The notes below the pieces were generated by a model. The model searched no databases, had not been told where the DNA came from, and was given only the letters and a program-made list of their open reading frames with translations. Shown in pieces: positions 10,751 to 21,895 of a DNA stretch of 64,000 nucleotides. The DNA is from Lepidonotus clava. Lineage: Eukaryota > Annelida > Polychaeta > Phyllodocida > Polynoidae. A program made the position numbers and the translations under genes. The stretch lies in NCBI GenBank assembly GCA_936440205.1, contig OW387141.1, positions 47,687,307-47,751,306 of the forward strand. The letters run 5' to 3'. Numbering within the stretch: the stretch's first letter is position 1; each line of letters opens with the position of its first letter.

Positions 10751-12620
10751 TTAAAAGGTGAATATAAATGTTCCCCTTTAAGATCTTCATTAATTCTATT
10801 CCAATTATAAATCATTTCGGCATTACAGAGAGGAACAAATGAAGAGAGGAAACCATGTTTATGTGACTACCACCCACTCATGATCATCTAAATAAACGTT
10901 GCAGAGATCTCAATAGCGAAATATAATTCCAGATTTTTATTTGAATTATTATCACACAAAACAACACACTACAATGAAAATGACAAATATTGGATAATTG
11001 TAACATTACACAACTACATATCTAGTCCATGCATTTTAAGTATCTCATATCACTGTTTCTTTAAATCAACCTGTGGTTTACATTCTTTCCCCAACATGAC
11101 ATGCAAAGTCCCACTGTAACAGTTACAATCTACACATATCTCTGTTCACAATCTCCCCTGAATGGTAGGGAGTAGGGATTTACAAAGTGAAAGGTAGATC
11201 AGCTATAGGTCAATAGACCGCAGAAGCAGTGATGTCATTTTGGCAGGAAACGGTGGTTCCACACTGATTCAAAATAGTTTTATATGGGGTGATTACTAGT
11301 TCGGACTGATAATGTCAATAGCACAATTTGATATAACTTATTTTTTGATGTTGCAGGATTTATATATACTGAGTTGCTAGGTTTCCTGCCTATCAGTGGG
11401 AAGGGCCTGCCTCCTCATGCTGGTTGTGATGTGGCTGTAAATCCGTCTATAGTTTTAGTTATGCCCTGATCAATACACAATCGGACAGGTTTCATGTACA
11501 AGTCACCAGTACAAGTAGATAGCTCAGAGGTGGTAGTCCCAAAGGGGTCAAGGTTCAACCCATGTAGCCTAAAGAGGTGGTTGACACAACACCATGGTTC
11601 AGGATATCGGCTTACCATCCCAGGGGGGCACTGAATATTTGAAGATTACCAACCACTGCCAAACTACTGCCCCTGCTTTTCATGACTGATAGCTCCTGAA
11701 TTTTAGTTGACCAGCCCATATTTCTGGGTAATGTAGATCAATACTCCCAAAAATACAGGGTGTGTCAATTCCGGAAAATATACCAAATAACTAAAACTGC
11801 TGAGGAGAACTTCTGATAACATTTCATCAGTTATTTTTGGTTGAAACAAAGTAGCAATAGGGCTAAGTTTTGAGTTATTGCCCCAATATTGTTCTATTGA
11901 TGTAGTTGACTGCCCTCTTTTTTACCCTAAAAAGTGATTGACCGCTCCTCAACTTTGGCATTCACTGCCCCTGCTGCGCCAGTCCATTTGGCAGTTGGTA
12001 CCTTATCAAGCCCAAGATCCCCCCCCCCCCCCGGCTTACCACACTGATGAGAGACAGGTTAAATTTCATTCTTTGTTGCCCACTTTGTTTCACCAACTCT
12101 CTTCACTCTGTCTTTATATTATTGTTACTACCATACCTATAAGATTACACTGGTATAAATACTTCAGTAAATGCTATGTTTACTTCATGCATTGAATGCA
12201 GCCTTATAGACACATTAGAATGATGTTTAACAACTTAAGGTGTCGGGACCAGACTTTAACATGTTTAAGTTTAAAATACACAATTAACGTGGTTAGAATT
12301 TTAGTGCCCTGCTGGCTATTCTCCATGATCTAATTAGTTTTAGGCATGCAATGATAATAGAGAGAATACAAGTGTTTTTAATGTTCTCTACAATGAGTCA
12401 GTAAATCAAACATGTAAATAACTGGAAGGAGAGAAACCCTGAATAGCAAAAGCACATGACATTTAAACAGTAAGATAATCAGATACAATCAATTTCTGGT
12501 CTTCTTCCTCATACATTTACATGTTAGGTGGAAAGTCTCAGAAGAAACTTTATAGGGCCCAACAAGTCTGTGTAAATCTGGTGGTAGCTGGTTTTCATGT
12601 GGAAATTATTGCCAGTGGAA
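10751..12620. other. 3' flank of gene A, no gene seen
   Basis: The stretch is conserved in unit B (about 23128-24995) and in part in unit C (about 53800-54900). It contains a poly(C) run at about 12020-12032 that varies in length between A and B. Short open frames here are not conserved with C and show no domain. Confidence 0.5.
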
Positions 12621-12626
12621 TTTATT
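12621..12626 (-). terminator. polyadenylation signal of gene A
   Basis: AATAAA on the minus strand about 155 bases beyond the stop codon. It is conserved in gene B at 24996-25001. I did not find the hexamer in the corresponding place of gene C. Confidence 0.6.
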
Positions 12627-12779
12627 AAATCCTTAAATATTTTCATGAAAAAATGTACATCTATGCAACAGGAACATAGTAACTGTTATAAGGTTGTGCA
12701 GAAGAGGGTACTGTGTGACAGCTGTTCACTCCCAAACACAAATAGAACAGATTCATCACATCTTGATAAGCTTAAAATA

Positions 12780-14312
12780 TCATAATCGTTGAGATGATGC
12801 TTGCAGCAGTGAGCTAATGATACAATTTCCCACTGACTCAGCCATCTCTTGGGAGACGCATCTCTTTGAATAAACAAGTGTCCAGCATAGCCTGCCATCT
12901 ACAGTAGTGATATAATGTGAAAAAGGGGCCATGGATCTTGTGTTCATTGCTACTGCACCATGTCTTGCCACTGCCTTCACCGATGCCCCCTCCTTATTAA
13001 TGTACTCACAGTTCCCCATGTTAGAAAATACATTCACCACTGGTCCTATATTGAGATCTTTAGGCCGATGTGAGTTGTGGAATCTGATCTTAACTAGGTT
13101 AGCTAAAAAAGATATCTTTGTCACTTTCCTAACACATGCTTCTCGACTTACTTGTTCATGGACTGCTTCTGAACAAGTCTTTGCACTAGCCCAAAAGCTA
13201 GTCTGTTGTTCTTTTATCACTTTCACTGGCATGAGTATGTTATAGGGATAATCTCCCATAGCGTTGTCTGGCAGATTGATGACATGGAATGCACGAGAAT
13301 TAGCCATAATCATAGTCTGCAGGTATACCTCTGAATCTGGTGTTCCATTTAATAAGATCTTGTCCATGACAACATTGATGGCTGCCATTGCGGCCCCTTG
13401 TATCGTAGCCCTATTGCGTCGGCAAGCTAACAATAAAGTTTTGGTTTCTTTACATGACAGTTCTAATGGTAGAATGGAAGTACCCATTGGAAGAGAAGGA
13501 TTTTTCTTCATTTCGATTCCATATTTTTCATAGAAAGGGTTGGGGCCAGAGTAAAGACTAAAGATATAATCCTCTATCACCCGACCAGGAAGTAATTTGA
13601 GCAAAGAAGAGCAGACCTGAGCCACTTGCCACCTTAGCTTTTCTTTGAAGCCTCTGAAATCTGTGACCTCTTCTAGTGGACCATAAATCATTGCACTTGG
13701 TATATTTGGCTTGTCTGTTCCTTCTTGGATTTTGTTTATTGTGTTCATAATTTGAGCAAAAAGCCTCATAAGTGAGATGCCATCAACAATAGAATGATGA
13801 CAGGCCAACACAATAACTGACTCATGTAGGAATTCCCCTTCAGTTTTTTGGAACTTGGCATTGGGTAGAAATACAAGCCTCCAAAGTGGGCCCAAGCTTT
13901 CCTTGTACTGGATGGACATTTGTTGCTCCACTTCTGTGATCCAGTCCCCACTTGTCTTCTCTTGTATGTCATATTCTTGTTTGTCCATAGACATGAACCA
14001 GAGATTATTTTTGCTTCCAGACTTTGGACGTATACATGCCCTCATGAGAGGCTGTGATTGGGCTACCAAGGTCACTGCTTTCTTCACTGTCACAAAACTG
14101 AGTGGCTGCTTAGAGACAATGTGGAATGCATTTGACATTTGTCCTTCAGTCTTTGAATTTCTAATCACTACAATCATTTCAATGGAGCCCAAAGGCCTAG
14201 AGTCTTTGTACTGTTTTACCTTTGGTTTTGTGAAAAGGTTCCAAATGATTAAGGCCACAGTAATTCCTACTGCAGTAACAGTTGCTGCCAGGAACCGCCT
14301 GTCTTCCTCTCC
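12780..14312 (-). CDS. HHxxxDG acyltransferase A, exon 2
   Basis: This exon encodes all but the first Met of a protein of about 511 residues. An anchor-like hydrophobic segment (residues about 8-27, FLAATVTAVGITVALIIWNLF-like) follows a charged GEEDRR start, suggesting a single membrane anchor. HHSIVDG at about 173-179 is the catalytic motif of CoA-dependent acyltransferases of the condensation / alcohol acetyltransferase / PapA fold, where the second His acts as base. A C-terminal lobe follows, with ETKTLLLACRRNRATIQGA and ending in VDGRLCWTLVYS. Length fits the family. The minus-strand acceptor is ccttctag|GGA, and an in-frame stop lies in that acceptor, so the exon cannot extend further. 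The ATG comes from the exon at 21893-21895. Acyl donor and acceptor are unknown. No stop or frameshift is seen. Confidence 0.85.
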   Translation of the reverse strand, partial: GEEDRRFLAATVTAVGITVALIIWNLFTKPKVKQYKDSRPLGSIEMIVVIRNSKTEGQMSNAFHIVSKQPLSFVTVKKAVTLVAQSQPLMRACIRPKSGSKNNLWFMSMDKQEYDIQEKTSGDWITEVEQQMSIQYKESLGPLWRLVFLPNAKFQKTEGEFLHESVIVLACHHSIVDGISLMRLFAQIMNTINKIQEGTDKPNIPSAMIYGPLEEVTDFRGFKEKLRWQVAQVCSSLLKLLPGRVIEDYIFSLYSGPNPFYEKYGIEMKKNPSLPMGTSILPLELSCKETKTLLLACRRNRATIQGAAMAAINVVMDKILLNGTPDSEVYLQTMIMANSRAFHVINLPDNAMGDYPYNILMPVKVIKEQQTSFWASAKTCSEAVHEQVSREACVRKVTKISFLANLVKIRFHNSHRPKDLNIGPVVNVFSNMGNCEYINKEGASVKAVARHGAVAMNTRSMAPFSHYITTVDGRLCWTLVYSKRCVSQEMAESVGNCIISSLLQASSQRL

Positions 14313-15048
14313 CTAGAAGGATATGATAATTGTGAGTAGAAAATATGTTGTGAAATATGGCCAGATAAATAATTTGTTTGCGATAATTGAAGATGCATAT
14401 CTCCAGACTAACTTTAAAAATGATTTGTCAAGGTTTACCATGTTTCTCTTAACTTCAAATCTCAATGCCTTATCTGTACAACTAGTAGACCAATATATTT
14501 CAAAATGTGGCCATTTTATCATTTTTGGTACATGAAGATGCATATCTCCAGACTAACTTTACAAATGATTTGTCAATTAAAGCGATTGTGCAGATGTGGT
14601 CACATGATCACACATTGTGATCAAGAACATGTGCTAGGGAATAAATCAACATTTATAGATTGTAAATGATGATGCTTGTTAAGTATGGTTTAGTTAGACT
14701 ATTTTGATTAAAAGTAACATAAACATGTATTTTAAATAATTCAGAAAGGTGAATATTATGATTTCAAATCGATCACCAATGTGGCAGCCAGTACATTATT
14801 GGCAGTTGTGACGTTATCTGCCTATCAATGTCTGTAGTGTTCTAAAAACTTTGATGTTTTGATATTGTCATAGCCTCCTATAGCTAAGGCCTTTCTCTTT
14901 GTAAACATCTACATTAAAAATGCGCATGGGGACCTTTTGCTTTTTTGGTTTTATTCATGGTAATGAAAATATATTAGATAAAACTTAACTTAATTAAAAT
15001 AAACTTTGGTTATCACCCTTCCTGTATCAGTGATGGGCTAAACTCTTA

Positions 15049-17570
15049 TAGTCCAGGGGCCTATGTAAAGTTTTATGTTTCGTTTAGAAGGTCTTTCTAC
15101 CAAGATAATCTTTTATCTATGGATCGTTCTGATCACAAAAAGTTTTGGTGGCATTTTTTCTTTTGACCTTGAAGTACATTTCAAGGTCATCAAAGAAAAA
15201 AAGTATGAAAATAATGTAAAAAATCATAAAACATAAATTACTGGTAAAGGGTAAAAAATGAAATCAGCTAAATGTAAAAGGATACATGTTTGTTTTAATT
15301 GAGTAATGCAAAGGTAATTTATTGAGGGCAAAAGGTCATCTAAAGGCCACTCTAGAAGTTAACTCTCTTTTTGCCTTGTAGTCAACCCGCCAAAACCTTA
15401 AATGAAATATCTATAGGCATTTTTAGATAATGGCAATCATTCTAGCTAGTGGTTTCAAGAATATTCTAGGTAAAAAGATAGGGGTGAAAGCCACACAAAC
15501 ATTTGACCTTGAAGGTCACTTTCAAGGTCACAAAGATCAAAATTATTTTATCCCATATTTCAAATCTATAATCAAATACATTTCAAGAAATTTAAAGTAT
15601 GTGATATTATGATTGATAGTTTTTCTTCAGGAGCCACCGTAACTTTCAATCCAAACATGAATGTACAGCCTCTCTAGAGTGTTTTTGCTCTTTTCTCAGC
15701 AATCCTTAAAATACATAGGCCAATACCAAATTTGTTCATACAATCATTCATCTTAGGCCAATACATACCTTTTTCATTAGATTAGCAAACAAGACCTTTG
15801 TGAAACCACACTTAGCTGTGTCCTTGAACGTCACTTCCCAGGTCAGCAAGGACAAATTAATTTTTTTAAGATTTGAACTTACCTATGCATCAGCTCTAAG
15901 AAATGTCAAAGTTCATTCATTCCTGGTGACTTTAGGTCTATCTTAATGCATTGTTAATTGTGATTTAAACATTAATTAAAAAGTAGAGTCTAATGCAAAG
16001 GGCTGTTTTTTCAGAGTATATTTTAACTATGAACCTTATGTATTTGGGTGACAGGTAATTAGTTTACAAGTCAGTATAGCAAGATGCCACTTGTATAATT
16101 AACCTAATGGGTCATGTGATAGTCATGAAAAGCTGAGAAGTTCAGTTTTATCGTAGATAAGTTTGGACTACAACAATTACGTATTGACATTGAGCAAATG
16201 CTAACTTTGATATGCATTTCTACAAAATCAAAAGACATTTTACTTTTTAATAATCATAAGCATAAAACCTTAGTAGATAAACATTATTTCTCTTACTCTA
16301 AATGATAAAATAAGGTATCATACAACTTAAAGCACATTTTGTATGGCTTTCTATACCGCATACTCCACAGAGCACAGCCTTGTTTTGTATCTAGAATATG
16401 ACAGAAACTTTATTCGGCTTTTGTGACCTTGAAGGCCATCTTCAAGGTCAAAGGATAAAATAACTTATACTTTTGTCTTAATTCATCATGTTTTAATACT
16501 TTTAAGCATAAAAATAGTATCTATAAGGTCAATATGTACATTAGAAAAATGACGCAGGAGATTTGCGAAAAATGAGACATTTGTATTCAGTTTTCTTCTA
16601 TGTCCATGTTTAAATTGAAGACCAAAGTGCTTGTAGAACTTATTTGGAACATCACAACTCAATTATCTTGACTTATCCTGAAAGCCAGGAATAGACACTA
16701 CAATTTTATAAATTTGACCTTGATGACCTTGTAGGTGTCCTTGAAGGTCAAATTATAAGGTATAATCATCTGAATTCTAATTTTGGTTATAACTACCCTC
16801 TTTTTTTCAAAATATATTGGCATGAACAAAAGTAACTTTGAGTGGCTTTGTAGTTCACTTTTTGGGACTTGGCAGGTTGACTTTGTAATATATATCTTAG
16901 TTCTTGTGACTTGTATTTTTGAAAATGTTTCACATTTTCGATATATTATATGAATGGCCTTGACTTTTTGGAGGTCATTACATCAAGAAATAATATGCCT
17001 ATGTAAGATTACAGCAACATTTTAAAGCTTGAAGAAATTTCTGATATTTTCCATAATTTCTTCTTTTTTTCTTAAATTGTCAATAAATAGAAAACTGTTC
17101 ACTTTTAATCTGAAATTGATGTTCTTTTATGGTGTAAACATTGTTGACTATCACTTTCCTTCTTCATTCACTATGATTCATTTAAAGATATGAAATAAAC
17201 AAGAACAGTGTAACATGAGGTTCACTTTTGTAACATTTTTCACCCTTTACAGCTTCTTCAAATGACCTTGACCTTGACTTTCATTAATCAAAGGTATCTA
17301 GAAAATAACATAGGCCGCAGATATTGCTTTGTATATGTTTTCTTGAAGATTGAATCAATATCACGGACATGGTCAACAAATAGAGGAAAATAGAGGATTT
17401 CTGACCTTGTGGCCTTGAGAAGTCAATATCTGACACTTATATTCAAAAGAAAAAATGCCACCAAAACATTCCTAATACTAGAGGGTCAGAGGAATATATC
17501 TAGGTACAATTAAGATCAGTTTGAACAAAAACATGCATTTGCTCTTTTTTTGACATAGGCCCCTGGACTA
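15049..17570. mobile_element. Harbinger-like nonautonomous element (2522 bp), unit A only
   Basis: It begins TAGTCCAGGGGCCTATGT and ends with the exact complement (ACATAGGCCCCTGGACTA). TTA flanks it (15046-15048 and 17571-17573), and unit B at about 27858 keeps the single-TTA empty site. It encodes no transposase. Its interior carries at least five TGACCTTGA (15164, 15504, 16424, 16715, 17263) and three TCAAGGTCA (15181, 15522, 16442) sites, three of them as inverted pairs 17-18 bases apart. Confidence 0.9.
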
Positions 17571-18168
17571 TTACCTACTGAACTTGTATCTCCCTAGGAT
17601 ATGATAAATGAGATTACAGGCCACACCACCTTATTTGGAACTCTACTCGAGAGGTGCGGTTTGGAAAAGCAAGGAGTTACATGATGTTTGAGAACATATA
17701 TATATTGGTGACTTTAAACCATTTGCAATTTTAGATGCATACACAGTTTAAGAATGCAAGAACTAAGGTCGCGTTGCACAAAACTTTGTTTTTCATTGAT
17801 GGATAAACCACAACTTCGAAAGTAAGCCTTGTAGATTATAAACATTTTAAAAGTAATACACGTTTTATTAAATAGCTCCTCAACACCTAACCAGCATTCG
17901 GTAATACTGGTTCCACTGGTCATGGTTCTGTGATGCAGGTAACAATTATTTTGTGAGACAGTATACCAAGAAGTAAAGTTTTATATTTCAATTCATGATT
18001 GATTAAAAAAAGTATCTCACGAATTCTGAAGGAGTGTAGAACAACCAAAAGAAATATGACAATGCAAGGCAATATTGAGGGAAGCCCATTGACATTGCTC
18101 GTAAGCAATGACCTGATTAAATTAAATGGCCAGGAATATAACCTGGCAAGTACTTATGATATCCCTCA

Positions 18169-18171
<3 letters not shown>

Positions 18172-18199
<28 letters not shown>
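18172..18199. repeat. (TA)n microsatellite in intron A
   Basis: Fourteen TA units. The same tract in unit B is the integration point of a LINE (28488-30002). Confidence 0.9.
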
Positions 18200-19371
18200 C
18201 TTAGGGGAAAACCTTTTTTACAGCAAAGATTATTCACCTCTTAATGTAAGAAGGCATATGTTTTATGACGGGGCCTGGAATCAAGCCAAAAATGTACAGA
18301 TGATAGACCGTGCATCACAGTTACAGCAAGCATTTTTGTACTGCTTGTTTTCTGAAAATATCCAACAAAGGTAAAAATAAGAAACAAATAAGAAAAACAT
18401 TAAAAAAAAAGACAGAAGTGCATACAAATCTAACTATGAAAAGTAAATCGCCTGCAGATCTATTCTAATTTTTATGATTTCATTCATACATAATAACATT
18501 TAATCCAGGCTTGAAAAATAAAGGAAAACATGATATGGAAATCAATTTTGTATGCAAATAAATTGCCAGTCGTCTCCTTGATAGTCATTATTACATCAGT
18601 GTCTAATGCTAGATGGCAGCACATATCCTCCTTTCTTTCCATCTAGTTGCCTCCCTACCCAGTTCTCCCACAAGATCCCTTTTTGATTTGTTTTTTGATC
18701 ATCATTGAAACATCCTTTCTTGGTGTTAATTGTGTGTCGGGACTAGGACTGATGGAGTGTTCCCTTGCCAAGACCACAATGATCAGAATCTATACAAATT
18801 TCCCTCTCTTTCTGAGTGGGTGCCATGCATACATTATGTAAAGTTGTGTACCTATCTCCCATTGGTCCATTTTGTTATTTGACCTTTCACTCTAAGTCAG
18901 GGTGCCTCTCAGTGGTCAGTTTTTGGCCTGCTGTGGAGGTCAGGTGGTGTCAGACCACCTGTGTTAGGCCACTAGTGTGGCCGTTCTTTGTTTCATGTCA
19001 CATTATAATTACAAACTAAAATCAAAATTAAAACTAACTACATTTATAATTAACAATACATTAATAGCTGTGCATGTGGAGTGGTATGTTTATTTTTTGG
19101 AGATTTTATCCATTGTGGTTACGCCGGTTTAGGGCTCATCAGTTGGCATTTGGAAACAAACTATTAATTGGTTAGTTTGGTTGGCCTATACTCATTATAG
19201 AGTGAGTTTTCCAGGTGCTGCCACCCTGTGGTTGTTTCTCAGGGTAGGCCTCTGGTGAGTTTGGATGACATTTTGTATTTATGGCATTTTGTATATATGG
19301 ATATACTATTTTGTAGTAGATCATGTGATTCTATTCATTATGACCATATGATTTGGACATATTGGGATATT

Positions 19372-19456
19372 ATAGTTTGAAAAATATCTTTCAATACCTG
19401 AGTACTGGAAATTTTTTTTTCAGTACTCAGGTATTGAAAGATATTTTTCAAACTAT
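19372..19456. repeat. perfect 36-bp-arm hairpin
   Basis: Arms 19372-19407 and 19421-19456 are exact complements, separated by a 13-base T-rich loop. An identical copy is at 31180-31264 in unit B. It may be a very short palindromic MITE or a precursor of a small RNA; the sequence cannot decide. Confidence 0.85.
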
Positions 19457-21892
19457 CCTTTCTTGGTGTTCTTACAGCTACTGAGCTTGCGACTCAATTG
19501 TTATGCAAGCATTTTGATCAGATTATCCCTATCATGTATAAGAGTTACACGAGTTTTTGTGATACACGTACCTCTTGCTTTCTTACTTAAAATTTAATAT
19601 TGATATTAGAAATCTGGATATTGAAGTGAAGATCCAATTTTAATTTGTATTCAGCAAGATCAAAAGCCACTATTTTATAGAAAGCAATCCATTCATAATT
19701 AAGTAACTATTCCCTAAACCTTTTCTCATATGATCTCTATAAGACTGTCCTCTTAATTTTGGTAAATGCTTAATATGTACTCTAGGTTATTTCCTATTGA
19801 TATATCATTTTAACCAAACTGGTTATCAAGCCATTATATATCATATCATTAAGAAACGACCTTGAGTTTTTTAACATGAATCAAAATTAAGAGTATGGAC
19901 TTCTAGAATAGTAATTATGATGCGATATATCATATTAAGTCATGATCACATAGATTTAGAGTCAGGGGACCAGTATCATGAGTAATATCAGAATTAAGAC
20001 CGTATTCCACTATACAATCTTTAGCTCATGATGGCTTTCAATTCTGCTAATACTTGAGACAATCCCAAGATTGGAAGGTATTCCTAAAATTGTAGGTACC
20101 TGCCAACATGCAAAGTCTCACAGTCTTTTGTGATCCAAAATTCGGGAACCAAAGAACTCAAGTAATCCTACCAATAGTTACCAACATGTCCGTAAACCTA
20201 GGCAGTCACGAGTTATGATCTTTGGCATTCCTTATTTCTTCATAGTGGAATAGAGGTTTCAAAGCAGATCATATTTGTAATTGAAATTCATACTTCCATG
20301 ATTTTCTTCCATTTCTTGGCATTGTCAATAGGGTCAAGCCTATGTTTAATTCTTGCTTATTGGTGTTAAACCCTGTATAATATTTATGAAGATTTGATAA
20401 TTTTGGAATGTATCTCTTAACGCTGGATTAAAACATGTTTTTAGGAAACTGGAAAGTGTAAGAGTATGTGTTCTTTTCTTTAAAAAATACACCCTGCTCC
20501 ATAGTCATGTTGCAATACATATATAGGTCCTTTCTCGTTTCAACTTTGATATAGCTAGCATTATCACGTAGTGTCTTTTAATGGAACAATTTGGTTTCAA
20601 AGTGGTGCTGGGGCCAACTTGCTACGTAACAGAAACTTTCTGCATCCATACTTTTTAGTCAGTCTGTTACTTACTAAGATGTCATTATTGATGGTGAGAT
20701 TGAAACATCACCAAATCAAAACGCTACTATAAACATTACTTTTTGGTGAGGTTAGGACAAAGCCAAAACAGAATGTTATAAGAACATTCTGTTTAGTTTG
20801 AAGAATATAACCAGAATATTATAATGATGTCGCAGTGCAACATCACAGAACTTTTCTGCAGTAATGTTAATGGGAGTCATCAAAATAACATAACAAGAAC
20901 CAATACACACATTGCTGCAACAATACAAGTTTGGATCGGAATGCTGTTCACCTAGGCACCACCTGGTGGATTATCATACTACTAATAAGTAATTATGTGC
21001 ATTTTGGGAGTTTTTAAATCCATTAGAAATGGTTACATTAATAAGATTGACATAATTATCAATTTCTCTTTTATTTTAAGCGATATCAGATCAAATATGC
21101 ATATTCTAAAGTAGCTGCTACCCTCTATTTTTAAACACTTTATAAACATTTGTTCCTGTCTCACAAAACAATTCTTTAACCAATATTGAAATAGCTTGAG
21201 CTACGATTTACCTTGCTACCTATAATAAATAATTACTGAGTGTGATAAAGATACTGTTGGTAGTTTTTCACTGTGGGGAATCATGTGATGTTTCACATTG
21301 AAAACAATGGGTGATGGGTAATTTTCTTTATTATGCAACACTTTTTTGCACAAACAGTGAAAAGTGAAAATTTTCATTGTCATACTCTATTTTTGACATA
21401 ACCATTGCTGTCAAAAGTTATCTATAATATATTGTTGGCCATTCAAAATCACGCCAGACAGCACCAAGTACCTTTAGGTTTTCTGGGAAGTTTTCAAATT
21501 AGTATGCAATGTGTGAATGTAAAATGTAAGAGTATGTAGTGTAATAGTATGTGTTTTCTTCCGATAAAAAGGACTGCCTAGAAATAATGGATTCTATGGC
21601 ACCATGTATTTTGTTTGGGGAAATCCTTTAAAATCACATCCATGACATTCTTCTGTAATAATTCCATTGTTGACTGATTATGATTTCTTTATTCACTTGC
21701 ATACTGTACACAAACACATATACATATGCATATACACATATACAAATATATACATATGGTTATTATGGATTCAGCATTATTGCGATTTGGGTAGATGTTA
21801 CTGTAAAGAGATGCCTCAAGAGACATTCAACCAATGATTTTTTTAAGGAATGTAACACTAACTACAGAATAATATAAGAACAAGAAACCTAC

Positions 21893-21895
21893 CAT
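21893..21895 (-). CDS. start codon of gene A at the end of exon 1
   Basis: Minus strand reads TAAGGGGCAGCCTTCAAGATG|GTAGGT. An in-frame stop lies five codons before the ATG, and a strong donor follows it immediately. Joining to GGAGAGGAAGAC at 14312 gives MGEEDRRFLAA. The same arrangement is found in B (34572-34574) and C (57885-57887), which supports the call. The extent of the 5' UTR and the promoter are not visible to me. Confidence 0.7.

Larger units (their letters stand above)
14313..21892 (-). other. intron 1 of gene A (about 7.6 kb)
   Basis: Donor GTAGGT follows the ATG at 21893, and the acceptor is ccttctag at 14313. The intron holds a diverged MITE near 14575-14840, the 2.5-kb transposon, a (TA)n run and the perfect hairpin at 19372-19456. 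The sister intron in B has different insertions and the intron in C is only about 1 kb. No second gene is recognised inside. Confidence 0.7.

Noticed and set aside
12780-14258. Part of a nonribosomal peptide synthetase, because of HHxxxDG
   Set aside because: No adenylation or carrier domains are nearby, the protein is a normal stand-alone length with an N-terminal anchor, and the gene is spliced.
12780-14258. Bacterial gene transfer as the origin of the acyltransferase
   Set aside because: All three copies share spliceosomal junctions and base composition with the surroundings; nothing in the window supports recent transfer.
12931-14316. Open frames antisense to gene A (also at 25651-26691 and 55857-56762)
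   Set aside because: They mirror the codons of the acyltransferase exon, show no domains and exist only because the exon is conserved.
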